64,000 nucleotides of DNA from Brevibacterium sp. XM4083 (GCF_006489205.2 NZ_VFYR02000001.1:732563-796562); one strand, 5' to 3'; numbered from the stretch's first letter, positions 17,522 to 26,926 are shown. Made by a program: numbers and translations. The notes: generated by a model from the letters alone, not told the origin.

Positions 17522-19339
17522 ATGCCACTCAACCGCCTGCTCCGGCGTATCCGCCGCGCCACCGCCTCGAGCTCGGCCCCTCCGACCCGCATCTTCGACC
17601 TCACCTGGTCGATCCCGCAGGAGTACGGGGGTCTCACCAAGGTCATGCTGCGACGGTCGCGGAACTTCGTCACCCTCCTCGGGATCGACGTCGATGTGCT
17701 CACCCTCGACTACCGACTCGACGTCGCCGAGGCTCGGCAGCGACTGCGCGAGGCGGGCGAACTCATCGACGGCATGCGTCTGCGCAATGCGTGGGACGAG
17801 GTCGCCGGTTACGACCGGCGCGCCCTGCGCCGGTTCGGCGGTCGCCCCGCCGCCGGGATTCCCCCGCAGCACGCACCTGGGTCGACGAACACCACCGACC
17901 GCTACATCGAATACTTCGCCGCGGACGGCACGATCGATCGGGTCGATCATCTGCGCCGCGACGGCACGACCTTCCTCATCGACGACCGCACCGGGAGCAC
18001 AAGACGGCTCGTGCTCCTCGACCACGACGGTCGCTGCGTGTCCGAGTTCGCCCGCGCCAGGGACTTCTACTTCGCATGGCTCGACGCCGCGACCGGCGGC
18101 GAAGAGTCGATCCTCATCAACGAATCGAAATTCATCGCGACGTTCCTCCATCGCTACAAGCGCGACCATCTGCGCATCGGCCAGGTCCTCCACAATTCCC
18201 ACCTCAACCCGGGAACCGCGTCCGTCAACGGCCCCTTCACCCGGTCCCGGATCGAGATCCTCAGGCACTGGTTCGAGTACGACTTCCTCGTCTTCCTCAC
18301 CGAGAAGCAGCGGGCTGACTTCGCCGCCGCCTTCGGCAGCGCGCCGACGCTCGTCGTCATCCCCAATTCGACGGCCGTCGACGAGGTGGGACACCCGTCC
18401 CCGGAGAACGATTCCCGGCCGCCGGGACGCGGCGTCGTGCTCGCCCGACTGACGAGTCAGAAGCGCATCGACGAGGCCCTGGCCGCCGTCGCCCGGGTCG
18501 GACCCGAGATGACCCTCGACATCATCGGCGACGGGGAGAAGCGAGCCGAGCTCGAAGCGATCGTCGCCGGCAGCGATGTCCTCAGCTCCCGCGTCACCTT
18601 CGCCGGCCACGTCGACGGGGCCGCCGAGAGGCTGCGCGACCACTCCTTCATCCTCCTCACGAGTTCGTTCGAGGGGATGGGCGTCGTGCTCATCGAAGCC
18701 ATGGCCAGAGGCTGCATCCCGCTGGCCTACGACATCAGGTACGGTCCCTCCGACATCATCGACTCCGGGGTGAACGGGTACCTCGTCGCCGACAGCACGG
18801 CCATGGCCGACGCGATCACCGGCCTCCTCGACGCCGACGCCGCCGCGATCGCCGACCTGCGGCGCGCCGCCGTGGCGAAGGCCGCGACCTTCAGCGACGA
18901 CAGCGTGACCGCGCGCTGGGCGGAGCTGTTCTCGCGGCTGCGGACGACGGCGAAAAACCGGCCGAAGACGATCGTCCCCGCACTCACCGCGGCACCCGAG
19001 ACGGCCGTCGACGGCGGGGTCCGGATCACCGTCGAGGGCCGTGCCCCCGGCGAGGACTTCGCGGTCGTCCTGGGCACGCGCGACGGGAGCTGCGCGTTCG
19101 CCTCGGCGGTCGATGCGCAGGGCAATGCCGTCTTCAGCGGAGAGGAACTGTTGATCGTGCCGGCGGGCGCGACGCTCGACGCGTGGTGGCAGTGGACGGG
19201 CCAGGACGGGATCCACCACCCGCGGATCGCCGTCGACGCGGATGCGGCCGGGGACGAGGCCGCGGACTCGCCCGGCGCGGAGAGGCGGATCACCCCGTAT
19301 CGCACGGTCAAGGGCAACCTCAGCTTCACGGTGGGCTGA
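17522..19339 (+). CDS. GT4 glycosyltransferase, TagE-like
   Basis: A 605-residue GT-B enzyme. The N-terminal half carries RIFDLTWSIPQEYGGLTKVML and VLHNSHLN, the pattern of poly(glycerol-phosphate) alpha-glucosyltransferases such as TagE. The C-terminal half has VVLARLTSQKRIDEALAAV, DIIGDGEKRAELE, and the donor-site SSFEGMGVVLIEAMARG. Residues about 490-605 are a beta-rich extra domain (after KNRPKTIVP) not needed for GT4 catalysis. Glucosylation of polyglycerol phosphate is the likely job but the sugar is inferred. The start at ATG 17522 follows AAGGAA. Confidence 0.83.
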   Translation: MPLNRLLRRIRRATASSSAPPTRIFDLTWSIPQEYGGLTKVMLRRSRNFVTLLGIDVDVLTLDYRLDVAEARQRLREAGELIDGMRLRNAWDEVAGYDRRALRRFGGRPAAGIPPQHAPGSTNTTDRYIEYFAADGTIDRVDHLRRDGTTFLIDDRTGSTRRLVLLDHDGRCVSEFARARDFYFAWLDAATGGEESILINESKFIATFLHRYKRDHLRIGQVLHNSHLNPGTASVNGPFTRSRIEILRHWFEYDFLVFLTEKQRADFAAAFGSAPTLVVIPNSTAVDEVGHPSPENDSRPPGRGVVLARLTSQKRIDEALAAVARVGPEMTLDIIGDGEKRAELEAIVAGSDVLSSRVTFAGHVDGAAERLRDHSFILLTSSFEGMGVVLIEAMARGCIPLAYDIRYGPSDIIDSGVNGYLVADSTAMADAITGLLDADAAAIADLRRAAVAKAATFSDDSVTARWAELFSRLRTTAKNRPKTIVPALTAAPETAVDGGVRITVEGRAPGEDFAVVLGTRDGSCAFASAVDAQGNAVFSGEELLIVPAGATLDAWWQWTGQDGIHHPRIAVDADAAGDEAADSPGAERRITPYRTVKGNLSFTVG

Positions 19340-19441
19340 GCGGTCGCCGCCCACCGCAGGGCGGGGTCAGCCAGGACGCCCTGCGCGAAACACGCGGTCG
19401 TGTCGGCGGTCACGGAAGTGGCCAGGGGGTTGGACAGTCGG

Positions 19442-19447
19442 TAAACT
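19442..19447 (+). promoter_or_regulatory. Putative -10 (TAAACT) before the CDP-alcohol phosphotransferase gene
   Basis: TAAACT is followed by TTGGCGTGAATT, matching the context at 15471. It is 52 bp before GTG 19494, and 28 bp before the alternative ATG 19470. It suggests that the last part of the locus has its own promoter. Confidence 0.4.
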
Positions 19448-19493
19448 TGGCGTGAATTGTCGGGGTCAGATGCAGTCAGAAGGCAGGTCGGGA

Positions 19494-20324
19494 GTGAGCG
19501 CGGAGAAGCAATCACGGTACCCGACCCTGGCCGAACTCCGCGCCAAGGCCCAGCCGATCGAAGTCCGCACCCGGAAGAACGCCGAGCACTGGACGGCTCA
19601 ACTCTACCTGCGGCATTTCTCCATCTACTTCACGATGCTCCTCGTGCGCACCCGCATCAGCGCCAACGGCGTGACCGGGATGATGATCGTCGCCGGGTGG
19701 TGCATCGCCGCAGCGCTGCTCATTCCCGGGATCTGGGGCGCCGTCCTCGCCGTCGTCTTCTCGCAGGTCCAGATGTACATCGACTGCTGCGATGGCGAGG
19801 TCGCGCGGTGGCGCGGCACGAGCGGCGCGAAAGGCGTCTTCCTCGACAAGGTCGGCCACTACACGACCGAGGGACTCGTGGCCTTCGCGCTCGGGGCGCG
19901 CGCAGTCGGCGAATGGTCGAACCTCGCCACCGATCCCGGCGGCACGTACCCGTACCTGCTCGCCGGCTCCATGCTCGCCTCCCTCGTCCTGCTCAACAAG
20001 GCGCTCAACGACATGGTGCACGTGTCCCGCGCCTTCAACGGGCTCGACAAGCTCGCCGATTCGCAGTCCGCGACCGCACTCAACCCCGGCTTCACCGCGA
20101 AGCTCAAGCGCGCCGCCCGCTTCGTCCCGTTCCACCGCATCTACCACTCGGTCGAACTCTCGCTGCTCGCCCTGCTCTCGAGCATCGTCACGGCCGTCGC
20201 CGTGCCGCTCGGCGCCGCCCCGCTCGTCGGTGAGCGCTGGCTCGTGCTCATCCTCGTGCCGCTCTGCCTGCTCTCCGTCATCGGCCACTTCATGTCGATC
20301 ATGGCGTCGAAGAGGCTGTCATGA
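19494..20324 (+). CDS. CDP-alcohol phosphatidyltransferase family membrane protein
   Basis: A 276-residue polytopic protein (about six helices). The CDP-alcohol phosphotransferase signature begins DCCDGEVARWRG near residue 99 and continues G-VFL-D-KVG-H. The usual pattern is DxxDGxxAR(x8)GxxxDxxxD, so the last Asp, normally the catalytic base, is His here (LDKVGHY). The family moves a phospho-alcohol from a CDP donor to an alcohol acceptor in the membrane. Inside a teichoic acid locus CDP-glycerol is an obvious possible donor; the acceptor is unknown. GTG 19494 is preferred because AGAAGG precedes it; ATG 19470 is possible. It overlaps the next gene by ATGA. Confidence 0.82.
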   Translation: MSAEKQSRYPTLAELRAKAQPIEVRTRKNAEHWTAQLYLRHFSIYFTMLLVRTRISANGVTGMMIVAGWCIAAALLIPGIWGAVLAVVFSQVQMYIDCCDGEVARWRGTSGAKGVFLDKVGHYTTEGLVAFALGARAVGEWSNLATDPGGTYPYLLAGSMLASLVLLNKALNDMVHVSRAFNGLDKLADSQSATALNPGFTAKLKRAARFVPFHRIYHSVELSLLALLSSIVTAVAVPLGAAPLVGERWLVLILVPLCLLSVIGHFMSIMASKRLS

Positions 20325-21244
20325 CGAACACCTCACGGGTCCTCACCCAGCGCTTCGAAGCGAACCGGAAGTACACCTTCGGCGTCGTCGTGCTCACGCA
20401 GGGCAAGCGACTGGAGGAGCTCAACCGCGGCTTCGACTCGCTGCTCGCGCAGAAGGGCGTCGACCTCGACATCGTGTGCGTCGGCAACGGCTGGGAGCCG
20501 CAAGGCATCCCGCCGGCCGTCAAGCGTCTCGCCCTGCCGGAGAACCTCGGCATCCCCGCCGGACGCAACGCCGGGGTGCCGCACGTCAAGGGGGAGTTCC
20601 TCTTCTTCCTCGACGACGACGCCTGGCTGCCCGATGACACCACGCTCATGCGCATGGCCCAGCTGATGCGCACGAAGCCGAAGATCGGGCTCGTCCAGCC
20701 CCGCGTCGAGGAGCCGGGCGGACCGGCCTCCCCGAAGCGCTGGATTCCGCGCCTGAAGAAGGGCGAGGCCGACCATTCCTCGAACGTCTTCTCCGTGTGG
20801 GAGGGCGCCGTGTGCATGCAGCGCAAGGCCTTCGACGAATGCGGCGGCTGGCCGGCCCCGTTCTGGTATGCCCATGAGGGCATCGAACTCGCGTGGCGGG
20901 TCTGGGACGCCGGCTACTCCGTGTGGTACATGGGCGACCTCGCCGTCGCCCACCCCGTCATCGATCCGAGCCGCCACGACGAGTACTTCTACATGAACGC
21001 CCGCAACCGCGTGTGGCTGGCCCGGCGGAACCTGCCGTGGCCCTTCAATTGGATGTACGTTGGATCGTGGACGCTCATGCAGTGCCTGAAATGGGCGAAC
21101 AAGCCCGACCAGCTGCGCCCGTGGTTCGAGGGGTGGCGCGACGGGTGGAAGCTCGACCCGTGGAGCGACGACGAACAGCACCGGAAGCTGTCAGGGCGCG
21201 GTGTCCTGCGCATGGCGCGCCACGGCCGACCCCCGGTCGTCTGA
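20321..21244 (+). CDS. GT2 glycosyltransferase
   Basis: A 307-residue GT-A enzyme. Seen: FGVVVLTQGKRLEELNRGF, NLGIPAGRNAG, and the metal motif FFLDDDAWLP near residue 97; then CMQRKAFDECGGWP and EGIELAWRVWDAGY, typical of rhamnosyl- and related GT2 enzymes. There are no transmembrane helices. Its ATG overlaps the stop of the CDP-alcohol phosphotransferase gene (ATGA), so the two are coupled and perhaps act on the same lipid-linked intermediate. Donor sugar unknown. Confidence 0.85.
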   Translation: MTNTSRVLTQRFEANRKYTFGVVVLTQGKRLEELNRGFDSLLAQKGVDLDIVCVGNGWEPQGIPPAVKRLALPENLGIPAGRNAGVPHVKGEFLFFLDDDAWLPDDTTLMRMAQLMRTKPKIGLVQPRVEEPGGPASPKRWIPRLKKGEADHSSNVFSVWEGAVCMQRKAFDECGGWPAPFWYAHEGIELAWRVWDAGYSVWYMGDLAVAHPVIDPSRHDEYFYMNARNRVWLARRNLPWPFNWMYVGSWTLMQCLKWANKPDQLRPWFEGWRDGWKLDPWSDDEQHRKLSGRGVLRMARHGRPPVV

Positions 21245-21304
21245 GCCGCCCCACGGAGCCGCGGGCCCGCCCGACCGATAGAGAAGACGACGACGGAGAA
21301 CACT

Positions 21305-24157
21305 TTGACTCACCCAGCGGTGCGCGCCGCCGACACGACCGCAACGACCCCACCGGAGACCGTCTGGGGGATCGACGGACGACCGCTGGTCACCGTGGTC
21401 ATCATCATGTTCAACGACATCGCGAACGTCGGCACTGCGATCCGCTCCGCCCTCGACCAGACGCTCAAGGGCACCGAGGTCATCGTCGTCGACGACTGCT
21501 CCACCGACGGGTCCTTCGAGCACGTCTCCGAGCTGGCCCGGGACGAACCGCGGCTGCGGGTGTTCCAGACGCCGAAGAACAGCGGCGGGCCGGGAGCGCC
21601 GCGCAACATCGGAATGGACAACGCGAGCGCCCCGTACCTGACGTTCCTCGACAGCGACGACATCCTCGAACGCCATGCGACGTACAACCTGCTCACGGCC
21701 GCGGAGCGCAGCGAAGCCGACATCGTCATGGCCAAGACGCGGCGCCGGGACATCGCGAAGAAGAAGTTCCGCGGCTGGCACCACCGGCTCTACCGGGAAG
21801 AGCAGCACTTCGACACGATCGAGGAGAACCCCGAGCTCTGCATCGACACGATCGCCGTCGCGAAGCTCTACCGCATGGAGATGCTGCGGGCCAACGGCAT
21901 CCGCTTCCGGGAGGAACTCCACTACGAGGACCTCATCTTCACCGCCGAGGTGTTCGCGAAGGCCGAGGGCATCCGCGTCATCCCCGAATTCGTCTATCAG
22001 TGGAACCTCTATCCCATCAAGGTCCGCAAATCGATCACCAACCAGCGCGACGACATCAGGAACCTCCAGCATCGCAAGGTCGCGCTCGCCGAAGTCCTCC
22101 GGGTCGCCGACCCGGCCAGCGTGCCGGCGCTCCACGCCCGCCTGCAGCTGAAGATCCTCCGCCACGACGCCCGGCTCTACCTCAACGACATCGCCCACGG
22201 GCAGGTGCCCAACCTCGCGCCCGAACTCCTCGCCGAACTCAAGCCGCTCATCGAATCGATCCCCACCGAGATCTACGACGATGTGCCCCGCGACGACCGG
22301 CTGCTCATCGCCTCGGCCCTCGCCGAGGATGTCGACCTCGTCTCTCGGATGGCCCACATCGCCTCGGGCACGTGGGACCTCTACGGCGACTGGGAGCCCG
22401 GTGGGCACCGCAGCCTGTGGGAGCCGGAGACCTTCGCCTCCTACTCGGCCGACTCCCGTGAGCACATGCTCGCGACCTTCGACGCCGCCGAGGTCGTCGC
22501 GATCCCGTGGTACGCGTTCAAGTTCTACAACGCCGTCGACGCCGTGGCCATCGACGGGAAGAACCGGGTGACGATCTCCGGCCGCATCCCCGACTCGTTC
22601 GCCAAGCTCGACCGGCCCGATCTCACTGCGCGGATGCTCATCAGGGAGCGCTGGGGCTTCCAGCGGGAATGGGTGGCACCAGTGCGCTGGGAGCGCACCG
22701 CCGACGGTGAGGTGGAGTGGACCACCGAGTTCGAGTTCCCCGCCGCCATCGACCGTGCCGTGCGGCCGAAGATCTCCATCCGCATGGAGCTGACGAACGG
22801 CACCGCCTCGACGCTCCTCCCGCTGCGGGTGAGGAAGGGATTCGTCGGCAGCAAGCAGAAGACCCAGCCTCACGGGGTCGCCGAGTCGCTCGCGAACATC
22901 CGCTATCAGCCCTACGCCACGGAGATCGGCACCCTGGCCTTCCGCCTCGCCCGCATCGGCAAGCAGCGCCGGCGACTGCGCCGGGCGATCAGACCCATGC
23001 TCTCGACCGGTCAGACCGCGCTGCGGGACAGATACGTGCCCCTGCCCTCCCATGCGCTCGTCGCCGAAGGCGCGCGGATCGCCGCGGAGGCACCGGCGCA
23101 GCTCGACGACCGCCTCGTCGTCGTCGAATCCCACATGGGCACCACCGAGTCCGACTCGCCCCACGTGCTCGCCGCGGAGCTGCGTCGCACCCGCCCCGAC
23201 CTCAGGGTCGTCGTCGTGGCGGCGGCCAACCAGCGCTGGGCGGCGGGCCGCGAGGACATCGTCATCCGCAACACCGTCGACTACTACCGCACGCTCGCCC
23301 GGGCGAAGTACATCATCGACAACCAGAGCCTGCCCGTCGGCTACGTCAAGCGCCCGGGTCAGATCTACATCCAGACGTGGCACGGCATCCCCATCAAGAA
23401 GATGGGCTTCGACGAGCCGAACCTCGAGTTCGGATCGCGCGAGGACATCGCCGACCTCGAACGGCGAGTCGGCTACTGGGACTTCCTCAGCATCCCCAGC
23501 GCCTACTTCCGCGACACCTTCGTGCCGGCGTTCCGGTACGAGCGTGCGCAGCTGCCGGTGGGATCGCCGCGCAACGACGTTCTCGTCGGCGATGCCGCGG
23601 GGATCGCCGCGGCCAAGGCGCGCCTCGACCTCGACCCGGCGAAGACGAGCGTGCTCTACGCCCCGACGTTCCGCACCCGCGGGCAGGCCTCGCTCGAACT
23701 CGACCTCGCCGAGCTCGTCGACGACCTCGGTGAGGACTATCAGATCCTGCTGCGGCCCCACTACCTCAACCGCATCGCCGTGCCGCCCCACCTGCGCGGT
23801 CGGGTCATCGACGTCAGCGGCATCGCCGACACCGCAAAGGTGCTCCAGGCCGCGGACATCCTCGTCTCCGACTACTCGAGCATCATCTTCGACTACCTCA
23901 GTCTCGACCGCCCGATCATCCTCTACGCGTACGACCTCGACGACTATGCGAACTCCGCGCGCGGCACCTACTTCGACCTGCGCGACCATCATCCGGGTCC
24001 GCTGGTCACCGACCAGGAGGAACTCGTCGCGGCGATCAGGGCCGCAGGAGACGACGCGGCGGAGCCGCTGCGGCGCCGCTTCCGGGAGGACTTCGCCGGC
24101 ACCGAACCCGGTGATGCAGCCGCGCAGACGATCGCAACGATTTGGGGAGCTCAGTGA
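21305..24157 (+). CDS. Bifunctional GT2-glycerophosphotransferase (GT2-TagF fusion)
   Basis: A 950-residue protein. Residues about 25-240 are a GT-A domain: VTVVIIMFNDIANVGTAI, VIVVDDCSTDGS, SGGPGAPRNIGMDNA, and DxD-type FLDSDD. Residues about 420-540 look like a beta-rich linker, similar to TarS accessory modules. Residues about 590-950 are a TagF-type domain: IQTWHGIPIKKMGFD, LYAPTFRTRG, ILLRPHYL, and ILVSDYSSIIFDY. Start is TTG 21305, six bases after GGAG. The stop overlaps the next gene (TGATG). The domain order is the reverse of the 12786-15419 fusion, so each chain-extending enzyme has its own sugar-transferring partner. Confidence 0.87.
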   Translation: MTHPAVRAADTTATTPPETVWGIDGRPLVTVVIIMFNDIANVGTAIRSALDQTLKGTEVIVVDDCSTDGSFEHVSELARDEPRLRVFQTPKNSGGPGAPRNIGMDNASAPYLTFLDSDDILERHATYNLLTAAERSEADIVMAKTRRRDIAKKKFRGWHHRLYREEQHFDTIEENPELCIDTIAVAKLYRMEMLRANGIRFREELHYEDLIFTAEVFAKAEGIRVIPEFVYQWNLYPIKVRKSITNQRDDIRNLQHRKVALAEVLRVADPASVPALHARLQLKILRHDARLYLNDIAHGQVPNLAPELLAELKPLIESIPTEIYDDVPRDDRLLIASALAEDVDLVSRMAHIASGTWDLYGDWEPGGHRSLWEPETFASYSADSREHMLATFDAAEVVAIPWYAFKFYNAVDAVAIDGKNRVTISGRIPDSFAKLDRPDLTARMLIRERWGFQREWVAPVRWERTADGEVEWTTEFEFPAAIDRAVRPKISIRMELTNGTASTLLPLRVRKGFVGSKQKTQPHGVAESLANIRYQPYATEIGTLAFRLARIGKQRRRLRRAIRPMLSTGQTALRDRYVPLPSHALVAEGARIAAEAPAQLDDRLVVVESHMGTTESDSPHVLAAELRRTRPDLRVVVVAAANQRWAAGREDIVIRNTVDYYRTLARAKYIIDNQSLPVGYVKRPGQIYIQTWHGIPIKKMGFDEPNLEFGSREDIADLERRVGYWDFLSIPSAYFRDTFVPAFRYERAQLPVGSPRNDVLVGDAAGIAAAKARLDLDPAKTSVLYAPTFRTRGQASLELDLAELVDDLGEDYQILLRPHYLNRIAVPPHLRGRVIDVSGIADTAKVLQAADILVSDYSSIIFDYLSLDRPIILYAYDLDDYANSARGTYFDLRDHHPGPLVTDQEELVAAIRAAGDDAAEPLRRRFREDFAGTEPGDAAAQTIATIWGAQ

Positions 24158-25350
24158 TGGCGCAGTCGCAGTTCGATCGGATCGTCCTCATGGCCAACGA
24201 CGTCGACCGCCTCGGCGGTGTCGGACGCTTCATCAGCACGATGGCCGACGGGTTCCACGCCCGGGGATACGCCACCGAGCTCGTCGGGGTCTCGCCGCCG
24301 CCGGAAGGTCACGGTCAGGTCGTCGAGCGCTCCGCCGGCATCACGGTGCGCACGCTCATGCCCGAGCCTCCGCCGCCGGACTGGACCATCCGCTCCGACG
24401 CGGACAAGAAGGACCGGGAGCGCATGCGGCGGTATCGGAAGCGCTTCGACCTGCGCAAGATCGCGGTCGACAAGCTGCGGGCACTGCTCGCCGAGTGGGG
24501 TCCGCGCACGCTCATCATCTGCACGCAGGTCTACGGCATGGAGCACATGCTCGAAGCCGGATACGACGCCGCCGATCCCCGCCTGCCGCGGGTCGTCGGT
24601 CAGTACCACGGGTCATACGACGGGGCCACGCGCACCGGTCGGGACGCCGGCCGCGTGCTGCAGGCCTACGCCGACGTCGACCGCACCGTGTTCCTCACGG
24701 CAGAGGACGCCGAGCGCTTCCGCCTCGCAGGACTGAACAACACCGGGTGGATCCCCAACCCCGTCACCCTCGCCGGGTCGGAGATCGAGGCAACGGCGGA
24801 GACCGGATCCACGCGCCGCAACACCATCGTCGCGCTCGGGCGCTACGACGAGGTCAAGTCGCTGCACTACCTGCTGGCGGCCTGGGCCGAGATCGCTCCC
24901 GCCCTTCCCGACTGGAGTGTCGAGCTCTACGGTGAGGGCGAACTGCGCGAGAGTCTGCAGGCCCTCATCGATGACCGCGCGATTCCCCGTGCCGCGCTCA
25001 TGGGCAAGACCGACGCTGTCGCCGAGGTGCTCGCGGCCGCGAAGATCCACGTCATCTCCTCACAGCACGAGGGACTGCCGATCTCGATCGTCGAGGCGGG
25101 ACTCTCCGGCGTGCCCACGGTGTCCTTCGACTGCTCCCCGGGGGTCGAGATGCTCATCGACTCCGGGCGCACCGGATACATCGTCGCCCAGAACAACGTC
25201 TCCGCCCTCGCCGAGCGCCTGCAGGCGCTGGCCGCCGACCCCGCGGCGCTGGCGCAGATGTCGGACGAGGTCCGCGCCGATATGGCGCAGTACGCCCCCG
25301 AGCGCATCCTCGATCGGTGGGAGGACCTCTTCCGCGAGATGGCCCGCTGA
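24157..25350 (+). CDS. GT4 glycosyltransferase
   Basis: A 397-residue GT-B enzyme. Seen: N-terminal DVDRLGGVGRFISTM, then IVALGRYDEVKSLHYLLAAW, ELYGEGELRESLQ, and SSQHEGLPISIVEAGLSG holding the conserved donor-binding Glu residues. No membrane helix. It starts at ATG 24157 overlapping the previous stop as TGATG, with GGGGAG before it. It is the last plus-strand gene of the locus, converging on a glycerophosphotransferase-like gene. Its sugar and acceptor cannot be read from sequence. Confidence 0.86.
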   Translation: MAQSQFDRIVLMANDVDRLGGVGRFISTMADGFHARGYATELVGVSPPPEGHGQVVERSAGITVRTLMPEPPPPDWTIRSDADKKDRERMRRYRKRFDLRKIAVDKLRALLAEWGPRTLIICTQVYGMEHMLEAGYDAADPRLPRVVGQYHGSYDGATRTGRDAGRVLQAYADVDRTVFLTAEDAERFRLAGLNNTGWIPNPVTLAGSEIEATAETGSTRRNTIVALGRYDEVKSLHYLLAAWAEIAPALPDWSVELYGEGELRESLQALIDDRAIPRAALMGKTDAVAEVLAAAKIHVISSQHEGLPISIVEAGLSGVPTVSFDCSPGVEMLIDSGRTGYIVAQNNVSALAERLQALAADPAALAQMSDEVRADMAQYAPERILDRWEDLFREMAR

Positions 25351-25352
25351 AA

Positions 25353-25391
25353 CCGACGGTTCGGTCGCTGGGGCCGACGGTTCGGCCGCTG
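25353..25391 (+). repeat. Two 18-bp direct repeats, 21-bp period
   Basis: CCGACGGTTCGG followed by T/C and CGCTG occurs at 25353-25370 and 25374-25391, differing at one base. It fills the gap between two convergent genes and could be a slippage duplication or part of a termination region. Confidence 0.5.
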
Positions 25392-25402
25392 AGACCGGCT
25401 GC

Positions 25403-26740
25403 TCAGTCGAGGTCGGTCTTCGCGAGCATCTCCCGCTGCCGTGAGGCGATGAGCCCGGAGATCGTGGCGACGAACTCCCGGGTCGAGTCGCCGACGGCAC
25501 GGCGACCGAAGTAGAACTCGCGCAGCTCCGCGCGCTGGGCCGCCGTGGTGTCAGCGTCGAGCTCGGTGGCGATCGTGTCGGCGATCTCGGCGATCGTCGA
25601 CTGCGACACGACGGGGGTGGCTCGGGTGATCGGCGAATCCTCGTTGATCGCTGCGAGATCGTCCCGGCGATCGGTGATGATGATCGGCTTCTCCGGCCGC
25701 AGGTAGAGGAAGTCGAGCCCGACACTCGAGACGTCGGTGACCATGAGGTCGACATCGGCGAACATCGGCAGGATGTCACCCTGCATCGAGACGAGGTGCC
25801 CAGCGCCTGCCCCGGTGCTGCCTGCCCCGGTGCCGTCGGCTGCGGCACCGGCGGTCTCGGCACTGTCCGCCTCGGCGATGAGCTCCCGAATCCGCGCATC
25901 GGCCGCGACGACAGCGGGGTCGTCGGACTGCTCGACCCTGGGGTGCGGCTTGTAGACGAGGCGGGTGTTCGGGGTGCTGAGGATCGCTGCGACGATGGCC
26001 TCACCGAAGAGATCGAGCGAGGTGTAGTTGTTCGCGTCGTTCTCGCCCTCCCACGTCGGCGCATACATCACTGTGCGCTTCGTCGTCGACGGCAGCGTCG
26101 ATGTCTGTTCGATGTCGAGCTGCGGCCTGCCGACCTCGACGAGTTTGCCGAGATCGAACTCGATGAGCGCCTTCCGGTGTCGTTCGATCGCGGCGGGTCC
26201 GGCGACGAAGACGCGGTCGTAGGCCTTGACCTGGTTCGACACCATCGAGAGCTTGTCGCTCTCACCGTGGTTGAGGTGCACGTGGACCATCGGGGCGTAG
26301 CCGAGCGACTGGAAGTTGCGCACGCCGTTGTTGACGTAGAGGGCGACCTTCGGATCGAGGGCGTAGTAGAAGTCCTGGAGCGGATCGAACTGGCGCTTGA
26401 GCACGAGAGGCAGCTCGGTGACCGCGCGCAGCTCCTGCAGCGCGCCGGGGGACCGGAGGACGATCGCGACCGGATGCGTCCGATCGAGCTCTTCGAAGAT
26501 GGGGATCCACTGGAGGATCTGGTAGATCTTCGCGGGCCCGTCGCCGAAGTACGCGATGACCGGGGTCTCCAGACCCGCACCGTCGTACTTCGCTTCGAGG
26601 CGTTCGATCGCCTTCGCACCCCGCAGCCAGCGACTGGTCGCCTGCCACGGCCGCGAGTTGAGAGCCGACAGTCCCGCCTTGCGCACCCACCGGCTGATGG
26701 GAGGCTTCTTCGCGGTCAGTGACTTCAGGGATGAACGCAT
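25403..26740 (-). CDS. CDP-glycerol glycerophosphotransferase-like protein (445 aa)
   Basis: A paralogue of the 11342-12598 protein. Seen: VHLNHGESDKLSMVSNQ near residue 170, YAPTWEGENDANN near residue 228, and LMVTDVSSVGLDFLYL near residue 335, again without the usual DYSS. An Ala/Gly/Thr-rich insertion (about residues 295-325) interrupts the second half and looks like a flexible loop. It likely transfers glycerol phosphate, perhaps as a primase rather than a polymerase. It starts at ATG 26740 with GGAG upstream and a -10-like TAGACT at 26792-26787. It is divergent from the XRE-TetR regulator. Confidence 0.8.
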   Translation of the reverse strand: MRSSLKSLTAKKPPISRWVRKAGLSALNSRPWQATSRWLRGAKAIERLEAKYDGAGLETPVIAYFGDGPAKIYQILQWIPIFEELDRTHPVAIVLRSPGALQELRAVTELPLVLKRQFDPLQDFYYALDPKVALYVNNGVRNFQSLGYAPMVHVHLNHGESDKLSMVSNQVKAYDRVFVAGPAAIERHRKALIEFDLGKLVEVGRPQLDIEQTSTLPSTTKRTVMYAPTWEGENDANNYTSLDLFGEAIVAAILSTPNTRLVYKPHPRVEQSDDPAVVAADARIRELIAEADSAETAGAAADGTGAGSTGAGAGHLVSMQGDILPMFADVDLMVTDVSSVGLDFLYLRPEKPIIITDRRDDLAAINEDSPITRATPVVSQSTIAEIADTIATELDADTTAAQRAELREFYFGRRAVGDSTREFVATISGLIASRQREMLAKTDLD

Positions 26741-26888
26741 GTCGTGCCTGCTCCGTGCTCGTCCGACGATTCCGATTGCCCCGGAGAGTCTAGTGGACGA
26801 CGGCCGCAGAGCCGGCTCGAGCGCGAGTCCGGCCCGGTTCTCTCGGGAAAATCACATTGCGCCCCGGTCACGAAAACTGCACGAAACC

Positions 26889-26926
26889 AGAGTAACTCTT
26901 GCCATAATCGCAACATGTGTGCACAC
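26889..26926 (+). promoter_or_regulatory. Promoter with two palindromes before the XRE-TetR gene
   Basis: A -10-like CATAAT (26903-26908) is flanked by AGAGTAACTCT (26889-26899, 5-bp arms) in the spacer and by the perfect 10-bp palindrome GTGTGCACAC (26917-26926) near the expected start site. Either could be the operator of the encoded regulator. Confidence 0.45.

Noticed and set aside
10232..26740. Capsule or O-antigen-type polysaccharide locus
   Set aside because: There is no flippase, polymerase or nucleotide-sugar pathway set, while TagD and several TagF-type domains point to a glycerol phosphate polymer.
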